64,000 nt of DNA from Alkalibacter rhizosphaerae (GCF_017352215.1 NZ_CP071444.1:372001-436000), one strand, 5' to 3'. Shown: positions 39,170-47,363, counted from the stretch's first letter. Notes: generated by a model from the letters alone, not told the origin. A program made the numbers and translations.

Positions 39170-40642
39170 TTATGGAGACACCCGTCCTCCGACCCGAAGA
39201 TAGGAGAAATATCTGGTGATGACTTGACGAGCTCCGTAGCGACGGATCTCAAAATGGAGGTGAGAACCGGAAGAATTTCCCGTACTTCCCATGCCCGCGA
39301 TTCGCTGTCCGGCTGTTACGTTTTGTCCAACACTGACGTTCATGGAACTAAGATGACCATACAGTGTGGAATAACCATTGCCATGATCGATGATGATGGC
39401 ATAACCGTAACCGGAATACCAGGAGGCTCTGGTCACTCGACCGGAATCGGATGCGTAAATACTGGTGCCGACGCTGTTGGCGATATCTACGGCTCTACTG
39501 CCTGCATGAGAACCCGCTTTGTTGATGGCGGTCACCCTGCCGGATGTAGGCATGCGGAATCGTCCAGTTCCTTGTGCCGGCGGAAGGGGTTTCGTTCCTC
39601 TTGCTACCACCCGGTTTACAGAATCTTTTATTTTTTCTTCATTAGTGATCTCTTTTGCAACTTGGACGCCATTTCGATAGGTGACCAATGCAGTGATCTC
39701 TTTGACGCCGTTAACACCGGGACTGACTTCTTCCGATTTACCTACATAAATGGATGCATCCGTTTGGTACGTGGTTTCAAATGGGATCTTTTCGCTATAT
39801 ACCATTTCTTTGACAACTTCCACGTCCAGATATGGTTTAACTTCCGTCAGCTTCAAAACGTCTCCCGGTCGCAGGCTTGTGATGTCCTTATCGCTGTTTG
39901 CCGCTACCAGTTCGTTGACATTGATTCCCCTGTTTACTGCAATATCCCAGGAAGTATCGCCTGGCTTTACTTCGTATTCAATTATTTCGTCGGTTCCCTG
40001 CATGATATACTTCACAGCATCTTCCTTGGTGCGAAGATTCACATATGGGACAACACGTTGTACGATCTCATAATCTTGAGCGATGATCGGTTCAGATACG
40101 ATCACTTCATTTTCTCCCAGTTGGGCGTAAGAGGCGATGACAGAATCCAAAACCTCTTCAGCTTCTTCATAAGATTTCAACGCTGCCACTTCTTCTTCTT
40201 CTATGACGATGACCGCTCCCTCCACCGTCATGGTCAAGTTTGTTTTCTCAATGGCGGTCGCCGATGCATCCGGTGATTCCAGCAGTCGATCTTTGCTGAC
40301 AATGGCTCTTTCAAAGCGAACGTCGCTTGGAAGGATGATGTTTGCATCGTATTGTTCGCTAAGATTGTTTCGAACCAGATCCAAACCTGCCATGAAGTCA
40401 CCCGTTTGGCGAACCATTCCGATTTCTTCTCCGTTAAAGAACACCCGATAACCCTGCACTGATTTGTAGACTCCCGCTGAAGCGGAAAAAACAGTCAATA
40501 CCGCAACTCCTACTGCTACTTTCTTCAATGATATGCTATTATTCATCAATAGATCAGATGCTTTGGTTTTTATGGATAAGACGGCATCTTTTCCTGCATT
40601 TTTAATTTTTTCAACGAACCCATGGTTTTGGTTTTTTTCCAA
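39170..40642 (-). CDS. M23 peptidoglycan endopeptidase with LysM and G5 domains
   Basis: A 490-residue cell-wall protein. A single N-terminal membrane anchor lies at about 40-58. An extracellular region of unknown fold reaches 210. A LysM repeat (222-266, YEVKPGDTSWDIA) and a G5 domain (about 273-350) follow, then an M23/LytM metallopeptidase (362-468). The zinc site residues are H379, D386, H461 and H463. It should cut stem-peptide cross-links during wall growth. Start is TTG at 40642 with GGAGGTG upstream. A WalR-type box lies 44 nt upstream. Confidence 0.92.
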   Translation of the reverse strand: MEKNQNHGFVEKIKNAGKDAVLSIKTKASDLLMNNSISLKKVAVGVAVLTVFSASAGVYKSVQGYRVFFNGEEIGMVRQTGDFMAGLDLVRNNLSEQYDANIILPSDVRFERAIVSKDRLLESPDASATAIEKTNLTMTVEGAVIVIEEEEVAALKSYEEAEEVLDSVIASYAQLGENEVIVSEPIIAQDYEIVQRVVPYVNLRTKEDAVKYIMQGTDEIIEYEVKPGDTSWDIAVNRGINVNELVAANSDKDITSLRPGDVLKLTEVKPYLDVEVVKEMVYSEKIPFETTYQTDASIYVGKSEEVSPGVNGVKEITALVTYRNGVQVAKEITNEEKIKDSVNRVVARGTKPLPPAQGTGRFRMPTSGRVTAINKAGSHAGSRAVDIANSVGTSIYASDSGRVTRASWYSGYGYAIIIDHGNGYSTLYGHLSSMNVSVGQNVTAGQRIAGMGSTGNSSGSHLHFEIRRYGARQVITRYFSYLRVGGRVSP

Positions 40643-40685
40643 AGGTACACCTCCAGGTAGATTTGTAACAAATCGATGAAATCTT

Positions 40686-40702
40686 GTTACAGTTTTGTTA
40701 CA
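40686..40702 (-). promoter_or_regulatory. WalR (YycF)-type binding site
   Basis: On the − strand TGTAAC-AAAAC-TGTAAC, an exact fit to the WalR consensus of two TGTWAH hexamers spaced by 5 nt. The downstream hexamer could overlap the -35 region of a promoter with TACAAA as -10 (activation). Alternatively a TGGTACACT extended -10 at 40709-40717 would put the box at the start site (repression). Confidence 0.75.
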
Positions 40703-40761
40703 TGCATTAGTGTACCATACCCTCTTCCAGAAAAAAAGGTTTTTTTTGATTTTTTTTACGA

Positions 40762-40826
40762 CTTTTGAAATCTTAAGTTTCGCTTAAGTTTCAAAAGAAA
40801 AAACCCCTTTTTAAAAGAAGGGGTTT
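40762..40826 (-). terminator. tandem hairpins after the permease gene
   Basis: Nearest the permease stop is AAACCCCTT / AAGGGGTTT (40801-40826) with a TTTCTTTT tail on the − strand, a plausible terminator. Just beyond it is a 15-bp stem CTTTTGAAA(T)CTTAAG / CTTAAGTTTCAAAAG (40762-40797) with a TTTCG loop but no T tail, of unknown role. Confidence 0.7.
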
Positions 40827-40838
40827 ACCATTTTTTCA

Positions 40839-42203
40839 TTACAGTAAAAACAGGCTGACAATAAACATGGCTATAAATCCGATGAAAACCGGAACAATGT
40901 TCCTCTTGGCCAAATCCAAAGGATTCACATTACAGATGGCTGCCACTGGGATGATGGCCCATGGAATGATGGTGCCTCCACCTACCCATATGGTGGTCAA
41001 CTGACCCATGGCCGTAAGAACTTCCTTATTGATATCAACAGCCAAAGAGAAGGTGTTGGCCAGGGATCCAACCAGGGGCAGACCGGAAAAACCAGATCCA
41101 TCCAATCCGGTTATGGCCCCTGTCACCATTTGGATCAACGCAACTGGGATCTTTGACAATGTGACGTTGTTTGCCAAGAACAAGCCAAAGTCCGACAACA
41201 GTCCTGTAGCATCTGGTCCCAAAATGGATTTTGCCATTCCTTCGCTTCCTAGGAAAAAGAACGCACCAATGACGATGACCGGCGCAAAGATCCGGATGCC
41301 AAAAACGAATCCTTCCTTGATGTAATCGGTTATTTTCTCCAGACAGTTGACGGGATTATGCTGCACAATAGCTACAAAGCACATGATCAGTACTGCAGTA
41401 CCACCGACAAGGGCGGTTGCATCCCCTCCGCGAAGCTGGTATTTGTACATGATGATGATGTTCAAAACAAAGGCCAGCGGCGTCATTACGGCAACCAGGT
41501 ATACGCCCCAGGTAGCTTTCTCTTTCTTTTCTGACAGATCTAAAGGTTGATCCAACACCGGCATGGTTTTGATTTCCTTTCGCATCATATAGTAACTCAC
41601 TGCCACAGTGACGATACTCATGACCAGCCACAAGGGCAGCAAGGATTTGCTCAGCATGAAGGTATCTTCGATTCCCGCAGCTTTTGCTGCAATCGCAGGA
41701 GCCCCCTGGATAAAAAAGTCGCTGGAAAGAGCTATGCCGTGTCCAAAGATGTTCATGGCAACTGCTGCCCAAATGGGTGGCAGCCCCGCCTTCAAGGCGG
41801 CAGGCAACATGATGGCCCCAACAAGTGCGACTGCCGGCGACGGCCAGATGAACCAGGAAAAAAACAACATGACAAAACCCAGACCAAAATATGCGATGGT
41901 TGGATTTCTCATGATTTTTTTGATGGGCATGATCATCAATTCATCGGCTCCGATGTCTCGAAGGGCACTGGACATGGCAATGACCAGGGAGATGACTAAA
42001 ATAATGCCCCAAAATTCCATTCCTGCTGCGATCAACGCATTAAAAATAACCTGGATCGCTGTGACCACGCTTCCGGAGTACATCCACCCTACTATGAAAA
42101 TCCCGAAAATGCAGGGTAGCAAGGTATCTTTTCGAAACCCCATGGTAATGATCACGACGACGACCAATGCTATATAGACCCAATGCAACGCTGTTAATTC
42201 CAT
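40839..42203 (-). CDS. ion-transporter-superfamily permease under lysine riboswitch control
   Basis: A 454-residue integral membrane protein with about 11-12 hydrophobic segments and re-entrant-like stretches (WPSPAVALVGAIMLPAALKAG and TGLDGSGFSGLPLVG). This resembles transporters of the ion-transporter (IT) superfamily, such as GntP, DcuC or NhaC relatives, but I cannot name the family. It lies 21 nt after the FAD oxidoreductase, with which it shares a promoter and lysine riboswitch. Transporters controlled by this riboswitch usually import lysine, so lysine or a related diamine is the first substrate to test. Confidence 0.75.
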   Translation of the reverse strand: MELTALHWVYIALVVVVIITMGFRKDTLLPCIFGIFIVGWMYSGSVVTAIQVIFNALIAAGMEFWGIILVISLVIAMSSALRDIGADELMIMPIKKIMRNPTIAYFGLGFVMLFFSWFIWPSPAVALVGAIMLPAALKAGLPPIWAAVAMNIFGHGIALSSDFFIQGAPAIAAKAAGIEDTFMLSKSLLPLWLVMSIVTVAVSYYMMRKEIKTMPVLDQPLDLSEKKEKATWGVYLVAVMTPLAFVLNIIIMYKYQLRGGDATALVGGTAVLIMCFVAIVQHNPVNCLEKITDYIKEGFVFGIRIFAPVIVIGAFFFLGSEGMAKSILGPDATGLLSDFGLFLANNVTLSKIPVALIQMVTGAITGLDGSGFSGLPLVGSLANTFSLAVDINKEVLTAMGQLTTIWVGGGTIIPWAIIPVAAICNVNPLDLAKRNIVPVFIGFIAMFIVSLFLL

Positions 42204-42224
42204 GGTGTTTATCCCCTCTTCCTT

Positions 42225-43511
42225 TTATATGTGCAAGTCTTTGGAAAATACTTCTGTCAAACCGGTTGTTTCGACTCGTGCAGTGATGACGTTCACATCC
42301 GTCGTGTATAAGCCCTTTTCTTTCATTCGGTCAAAATACACAGAACCGGAAAAGGTATATTTTTTTCCAATACCTTCTATAGTATGGACCATTTCTCCTA
42401 CATGGTGAATGGCATCACCAATAGCGAGACTCTCCGGTATTCCCAACAATTCCATTCCCAATGCCTGTCGGACACTGTTGTGTCCTGCCAGCATTCCGGT
42501 CACCATGGCCTCCGTGTGACCTACCAGGGGTCCAGCCTTTTCTCCTCCACAAAACAAGTTTTCCAGACCTACGACCTGCAGTGCATCTGTACGAGGTGCC
42601 ATGTTGAAATAGCGCATGGAATTTCCCTTGCCTCCTGAATATGGATCTTCATAACGGGCATTCTCGCATCCCGGGATCTTCCTCAAAGTTTCCAGCTTGT
42701 AAAACGGTGTCATCAATTTTGCATGTCCTGTGTCCAATAGCACCAGGTTTTCTTTGAACGCATCCAATGCATATTGCTGGCATGCCTTCTGGTCCAGGTG
42801 ATCTTCCGTCAGTTCCACGGGAACAGGAACTACTGCTACTCCCGTTTCATTCAACAGATCTTGAATTTCTCGAGACAAGGATTCTTTGTATAATTTACAG
42901 GAACCACTCATTGCTCCCATAGATCCATCCTTCTTCTGTCCGGTCATTTCCTCGATTCCTGCCAACCCCGCCAAGGAAATTCGCCCTCCATAACTTGGGC
43001 AACGTAGAATGCACATGGCACACCCATTGCCATATTTATTGCAGTTGTTCATGGGACCCGCTGTTCCAGTGGCATCCACAAAAACATCTCCGGCGAATAC
43101 CCTACCTCGATCATCTTGCACTTCCATGATTCGATTCCCTGTCTTTGTGATCTTGTTTACTCGGGATTCGAATACCAGTTCAACACCCATGTCCCGCAAC
43201 AGATCCGTTACGGCCACCGGCGTAGTGGCGATATCATAAAGACTGGCATGATCATGCCCTGGAAATGAAATCTTTTTGTGTCTTGCATTGGAATCACATA
43301 GGCTAAAAAGCTTACCACCGCCCATTGCCATCATTTCTTCTGTTGCTGTGAATCGGCCATTGTTGCGCATGATCCCGCCAACCAATCCAGTGCCCAGCAG
43401 CATATCCGTACGCTCCAACAACGTTACCTTTGCTCCTGCTTGGATGGCGCCGACTGCTGCAGAGCAACCAGCCCAACCGCCTCCAACTACGACTACATGC
43501 TTTTGATCCAT
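42225..43511 (-). CDS. FAD-dependent oxidoreductase under lysine riboswitch control
   Basis: A 428-residue flavoprotein. The N-terminal VVVVGGGWAGCSAAVGA is the dinucleotide-binding fold. VFVDATGTAGPMNN is the second FAD contact, and LFCGGEKAGPLVGHTEAMVTG the C-terminal one. A cysteine-bearing segment NKYGNGCAMCILRCP near residue 170 recalls the GidA/TrmFO group. The substrate is unknown. It is the first gene after the lysine riboswitch, with AGGAGG upstream of its ATG, and is cotranscribed with the permease. An amine or amino acid oxidase/reductase role linked to lysine is inferred from regulation only. Confidence 0.82.
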   Translation of the reverse strand: MDQKHVVVVGGGWAGCSAAVGAIQAGAKVTLLERTDMLLGTGLVGGIMRNNGRFTATEEMMAMGGGKLFSLCDSNARHKKISFPGHDHASLYDIATTPVAVTDLLRDMGVELVFESRVNKITKTGNRIMEVQDDRGRVFAGDVFVDATGTAGPMNNCNKYGNGCAMCILRCPSYGGRISLAGLAGIEEMTGQKKDGSMGAMSGSCKLYKESLSREIQDLLNETGVAVVPVPVELTEDHLDQKACQQYALDAFKENLVLLDTGHAKLMTPFYKLETLRKIPGCENARYEDPYSGGKGNSMRYFNMAPRTDALQVVGLENLFCGGEKAGPLVGHTEAMVTGMLAGHNSVRQALGMELLGIPESLAIGDAIHHVGEMVHTIEGIGKKYTFSGSVYFDRMKEKGLYTTDVNVITARVETTGLTEVFSKDLHI

Positions 43512-43538
43512 CTGATCCTCCTATTTTTTGCCGATTGT

Positions 43539-43750
43539 AAAAAAAAGCAATTGGTTTCGCACCAATTGCTTGTAAACACCAAACAAGATAGCACTTCACC
43601 TGATCCGGTGACAATTGCATAGCTCTTAACCCTGCAACCAGATGGAAACGTTGGAGCCGTTTCCTCTTCGGTGCCCTCCCCTTTTGTCTTTCTTCGCAGA
43701 TTTCTCCAAATCTCCAAAAGACTACTCATGTCAAGCACGCCTCTATCGAT
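43539..43750 (-). promoter_or_regulatory. lysine riboswitch (L box) with terminator
   Basis: On the − strand the aptamer starts GATAGAGGCGTGC, then ATGAGTAG, AAAGGGGAGGGCACCGAAG, ATTGTCACCGG and closes with GTGCTATC, whose CTATC pairs with GATAG as P1. These are the conserved blocks of lysine riboswitches in the same order. A terminator follows: AAGCAATTGGT / ACCAATTGCTT with eight T. Lysine binding should favour termination, shutting off the FAD oxidoreductase and permease. This accounts for most of the 338-nt gap upstream of the FAD gene. A perfect palindrome TTATGATATCATAA (43772-43785) lies just upstream. Confidence 0.93.
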
Positions 43751-43787
43751 ATTTTTTTAAATATAATGTCATTATGATATCATAAAC

Positions 43788-43824
43788 GCAAAAAAGAAGT
43801 CAAATATATTCATTTGACTTCTTT
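43788..43824 (-). terminator. terminator after the small membrane protein gene
   Basis: On the − strand AAAGAAGTCAAAT / ATTTGACTTCTTT with a 6-nt loop, followed by TTTTGCG. It separates the gene upstream from the riboswitch transcript. Confidence 0.75.
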
Positions 43825-43849
43825 GCTTATTCTTTCTATTAATTAATTT

Positions 43850-44317
43850 TCATATTAGACTGTTTAGTTTGTTTATTGTTTCATTGGTAAGCTCCGGTAC
43901 ATGCAAGGTTAGAACTTTCAGTTTTTGAGATGCATTTTTATATCCGATCACCACATAATGGACCTTGTCCTTCCACATTTTCGCAAGGAATCGTTTGACC
44001 AAGGACTTGCTGTCAATGGGCCCGTTTTGCATATCCACTGTGACCCGAACGATGTTTCTTAAAGGAATGTGGTATTGGGTTGCTTCACTGCACAACAACA
44101 ATCCATCCGGCTCCACATAAAACTCCAATTCTTCCTGAATTCGTATGCCATGATGCATATAAACCACGATGGGTTCATCATTGGATAACAGTTTTTCTCC
44201 GCTTTGCAATGCTGTTTCCTTCTGCGAAAAAAAACGTTCAGACATAACCGATTCTCTCCCCCATTGGATCAGAAAGATCAAACCGACTCCAGCAATAAAA
44301 AGAAACAGGTATATCAT
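43850..44317 (-). CDS. hypothetical single-pass membrane protein
   Basis: A 155-residue protein that I do not recognise. One transmembrane helix at residues 2-20 (YLFLFIAGVGLIFLIQW) is followed by a soluble domain with alternating strands (EEPIVVYMHHG-like region, YHIPLRNIVRVTVDM, VHYVVIGYKN, LKVLTLHVPEL), suggestive of a pleckstrin-homology-like beta fold. I start at the ATG at 44317, which has AAGGAG upstream, rather than one seven codons earlier. An extended -10 (TGGTATAAT, complement of 44361-44369) precedes it. Confidence 0.7.
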   Translation of the reverse strand: MIYLFLFIAGVGLIFLIQWGRESVMSERFFSQKETALQSGEKLLSNDEPIVVYMHHGIRIQEELEFYVEPDGLLLCSEATQYHIPLRNIVRVTVDMQNGPIDSKSLVKRFLAKMWKDKVHYVVIGYKNASQKLKVLTLHVPELTNETINKLNSLI

Positions 44318-44422
44318 TGTTCTTTCACTCCTTTTCATGAAGAAACAACTTTATACCTGTATTATACCAAACTTTTAGTACTTAAATTGTTAATTGTTAA
44401 ACATTTTTTCATGTATACTGTA

Positions 44423-44749
44423 TTATCGTTTCAACTGTCCGACGTAATATCCGGTTCCTCCGGCGACATTGGTGACGTCGTAACCCATGTCGCTCAACAT
44501 GGCGCAGGCTCTGCTGCTTCGGCCACCGGACTGGCAAATGATCTTGTAGTTCTTGTCTTTTTGCAAATACGCTTCCGGATTGCTCAAAAGCAACTGCATG
44601 GGAACATTCTTTGCTCCAGGAACGTGTCCTCGCAGGTACTCTCCCGGTTCTCTGATATCGATCAAATCTTTATTATGTGTTCCAGCCAAGTCATTGACAT
44701 TGATTACCTTGTAGTTTTGGTTGTTTTTTAGGAAAGCAAACATATTCAT
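44423..44749 (-). CDS. single-domain rhodanese (sulfurtransferase)
   Basis: A 108-residue rhodanese with DLIDIREPGEYLRGHVPGA and the active-site loop CQSGGRS, catalytic C72. It would move sulfane sulfur between thiols or from polysulfide. It follows an ArsR-type regulator whose likely operator overlaps its promoter, so expression probably responds to reactive sulfur. Confidence 0.92.
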   Translation of the reverse strand: MNMFAFLKNNQNYKVINVNDLAGTHNKDLIDIREPGEYLRGHVPGAKNVPMQLLLSNPEAYLQKDKNYKIICQSGGRSSRACAMLSDMGYDVTNVAGGTGYYVGQLKR

Positions 44750-44761
44750 CCTCTTTTCTTG

Positions 44762-44812
44762 TATTAGTTATTTCTTAATTACTAATATACTAAAGAGTTT
44801 AATCTTTGTCAA
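44762..44812 (-). promoter_or_regulatory. rhodanese promoter with overlapping inverted-repeat operator
   Basis: On the − strand TTGACA (complement of 44807-44812) and TATATT (complement of 44784-44789) with 17-bp spacing. An inverted repeat TATTAGT-N12-ACTAATA (44762-44787) overlaps the -10, a good position for repression by the adjacent ArsR protein. Confidence 0.75.
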
Positions 44813-44842
44813 TCCTATTTTGAAATAATTTTTCCTTTTTTC

Positions 44843-45160
44843 TTATTTTTTTTCGAAATTGCAGTAATTGTTTTTCAGTACACTGATCACTTTCTCGATT
44901 CGGCTGTCATAGATCTCATAGGTTACTGACAATCCCTGTTTTTCCGACTTCAAAATTTTGTGTGCTTTTAAAATCGACAAATGCTGGGAGAGGGCTGACT
45001 GGGTCATGTGTTCAAATCGTTCATGAAGCTGACTGACGGTCATTGCTTCCTGGATCAGATAACAAACGATCATCAATCGGTTCTCGTTGGCCAGCACTTT
45101 CAACAAATGGGCAACTTCCTTCATTTCAATTTGCGTATCAAACATTTGGTTGTTTTCCAT
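44843..45160 (-). CDS. ArsR-family repressor of BigR/SqrR type
   Basis: A 105-residue winged-helix protein with LANENRLMIVCYL, the recognition helix MTQSALSQHLSILKAHKI and a C-terminal dimer helix ending NNYCNFEKK. Cysteines C33 and C100 sit where BigR/SqrR persulfide sensors carry their two redox cysteines (spacing 67, versus 66 in those proteins), and the typical ArsR metal-site cysteines are absent. Placement between cysE and a rhodanese fits sensing of sulfide or persulfide. The start has GAGGG 7 nt upstream and lies 13 nt after the cysE stop. Confidence 0.87.
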   Translation of the reverse strand: MENNQMFDTQIEMKEVAHLLKVLANENRLMIVCYLIQEAMTVSQLHERFEHMTQSALSQHLSILKAHKILKSEKQGLSVTYEIYDSRIEKVISVLKNNYCNFEKK

Positions 45161-45173
45161 GAGTGACCCTCTT

Positions 45174-46108
45174 TCATTCCTCTTTATCTTTTTTCTGACC
45201 TTTGAACACCAGTTCCGGGATCTTGATGCTCACTTTTGTTCCCGGCTCCACGGATTTCGTTATAAAAGCGTTGCTGCCTATAACTGAACCCTTTCCTATG
45301 ATGGTCTCTCCTCCCAAGATGGAAGAGCCGGAATATACGGTCACATTGTCTTCAATGGTAGGATGTCTTCTGACCCCCGCAAACTTTGTCCCCCTCTAGT
45401 AGATAATGCACCCAGGGTGACACCTTGGTATATTTTCACATTTTCTCCAATCACCGTAGTTTCCCCGATGACCACGCCGGTTCCATGATCGATAAAGAAA
45501 TATTTTCCGATCTTTGCACCAGGATGGATGTCTATTCCAGTGATGCTGTGTGCATATTCGCTTAAAATCCTGGGAATAAGAGGCACTTCCATCAAGTATA
45601 GTTCGTGGGCAATACGATGAACGCTGATGGCCAGGATTCCAGGATATGAAAAAATGATTTCGTCCTTGCCTGTAGCCGCTGGATCTCCTAGAAACGCCGC
45701 TTCCACATCGGCTGCCATGTAGGATCGGATCATTGGCAAGCGTTCCAGCAACTGATAGCTCATTTCTGATGCTGCCTGCTGGATATCCACACTTTTGCAG
45801 ATATTTTCACTATTTCCTTGTGCGTGGGCCTGAAGGCTTAGTGCCAAAATGATTTGTTCTGTTAAAATTTCATGGACATTGACCATGATCTGCCCCACAT
45901 GATACTCTAATATTTCATCCCTGCATGCATGTCGATTGTAATATCCGGGAAAAATCAACTGCCTCAGTTGATGAGAAACTTCAATGATCATGTCTCGGTC
46001 AGGCAATGGACACTCTTCATGAGGGAGAATAAACGATTCTCTTGCATAACTGTTGATGGTTTCATCCACCAGCCCTCGAACTCTGGCTTTATCCAATTTT
46101 AATGGCAT
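45174..46108 (-). pseudogene. cysE: serine O-acetyltransferase with a one-base frameshift
   Basis: A long-form serine acetyltransferase (about 311 residues if intact). The first frame codes the N-terminal helical domain and most of the left-handed beta helix (DIHPGAKIGKYFFIDHGTGVV, GETTVIGENVKIYQGVTLGAL), reading to STRGGQSLRG. At a run of five G (complement of 45374-45378) one base is missing relative to the expected VRRHPTIEDN. The remaining 60-odd residues, up to GQKKDKEE and TGA at 45174, lie in another frame. It may be a real lesion, a phase-variable run or an assembly error. It makes O-acetylserine for cysteine synthesis and leads the cysE-arsR-rhodanese cluster. Confidence 0.85.
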
Positions 46109-46153
46109 GTTTCATCCTTCTTTCTATTTCATTCATTCACAACTATGTTTACT

Positions 46154-46182
46154 ATTCTATAGTTTCTCATAGGATTCGTCAA
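46154..46182 (-). promoter_or_regulatory. cysE promoter
   Basis: On the − strand TTGACG (complement of 46177-46182) and TAGAAT (complement of 46154-46159) with 17-bp spacing, about 45 nt before the cysE start. On the other strand TGATATAAT (46205-46213) is a likely extended -10 for the rightward selU gene. Confidence 0.6.
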
Positions 46183-46247
46183 TAAACCGCAACATGGCAA
46201 AATGTGATATAATACGGATATATTTTGTTAGAAGAGGAAGGTATTAA

Positions 46248-47363
46248 ATGAACAACACGACCAACGATTACCTGTCCATTGTACTGAAACAACGCCCTAT
46301 GATCGATTTGAGGGCACCCATAGAATTTGCAAAAGGCAGTTTCCCCAACACTGTAAACATTCCTCTGATGAGCGATGAAGAACGACATCAGGTCGGAACC
46401 ACCTATAAAAAAGAGGGACACGACGCTGCAGTTATTTTAGGCCATGAATTGGTTTCCGGAAAAATAAAGGAAGAAAGGATCGAAAAATGGGTGGATTTTA
46501 TACAAGCCCATCCTCATGCCCTATTGTTTTGTTATCGAGGAGGCATGCGGTCTCAAATAACCCAACAATGGATCCGGGATGCTGCCAACTTGGACGTACC
46601 CCGACTGGAAGGCGGCTACAAAGCACTTCGCCAATATTTGATCCATTCCATGGAACCGAAAAACCTCCAATTCGATCCTCTTATTCTCACTGGAAATACC
46701 GGATCCGGAAAAACCGTTCTTTTGCAGGAAGTGGAAAATGCCATTGACCTGGAAGGACTGGCCAACCACCACGGTTCTTCTTTTGGTGGAAATGCCACCG
46801 ATCAACCCACCCAGATCACCTTTGAAAATCGATTGGCATACATGCTGCTGCAACGACAAAATCAAGGCTATTCCCACCTTCTCTTTGAAGATGAAAGCCG
46901 CAACATCGGACGCAGCTATTTGCCAAAAGATTTATATGAATACATCAAAGCCGGTAAATACGTCCTGGTGGAAGTAGATTTGGAGACGCGGATCCAAAAT
47001 ATCCATCAAGACTATGTCTTTGCGCTCCAAGATCAATACCAGGCATTATCCGGAAAAGACGGCGGACTTCTACAATGGAAAAACATCATGGAATCCAACA
47101 TCAACCGGATACAAAAACGGCTGGGTGCGGAATTTCATCAGCAGATTTTGTCGTCTTTTCTGGAGGGATACCACCGTCAAATAACGGACAACGACTTTTC
47201 ATACCATAAATATTGGATCCAATTGCTTCTGGAAAAATACTACGATCCCATGTACGAGTACCAAATCCAAAAGAAATGGGACAAGATCGTCTTTAAAGGT
47301 TCTTACGAAGAAGTATTGTCTTTTTTAAAGAAAAAAACAACGGAAAAAAATGACCGGGCATAG
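46248..47363 (+). CDS. selU: tRNA 2-selenouridine synthase (MnmH/SelU)
   Basis: A 371-residue protein with an N-terminal rhodanese domain (MIDLRAPIEFAKG; catalytic C95 in FCYRGGMRS) and a C-terminal P-loop domain (GNTGSGKT, 149-156), followed by FEDESRNIG. It geranylates and then selenates the 2-thiouridine at the tRNA wobble position using selenophosphate, so the organism should also have SelD. The ATG has AGAGGAAGG upstream. Its stop codon lies within a terminator hairpin shared with the opposing usp gene. Confidence 0.93.
   Translation: MNNTTNDYLSIVLKQRPMIDLRAPIEFAKGSFPNTVNIPLMSDEERHQVGTTYKKEGHDAAVILGHELVSGKIKEERIEKWVDFIQAHPHALLFCYRGGMRSQITQQWIRDAANLDVPRLEGGYKALRQYLIHSMEPKNLQFDPLILTGNTGSGKTVLLQEVENAIDLEGLANHHGSSFGGNATDQPTQITFENRLAYMLLQRQNQGYSHLLFEDESRNIGRSYLPKDLYEYIKAGKYVLVEVDLETRIQNIHQDYVFALQDQYQALSGKDGGLLQWKNIMESNINRIQKRLGAEFHQQILSSFLEGYHRQITDNDFSYHKYWIQLLLEKYYDPMYEYQIQKKWDKIVFKGSYEEVLSFLKKKTTEKNDRA

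Noticed and set aside
43493-43738. An 81-codon leftward open frame upstream of the FAD oxidoreductase
   Set aside because: It coincides with the conserved lysine aptamer and its terminator; no ribosome site and no protein-like composition.
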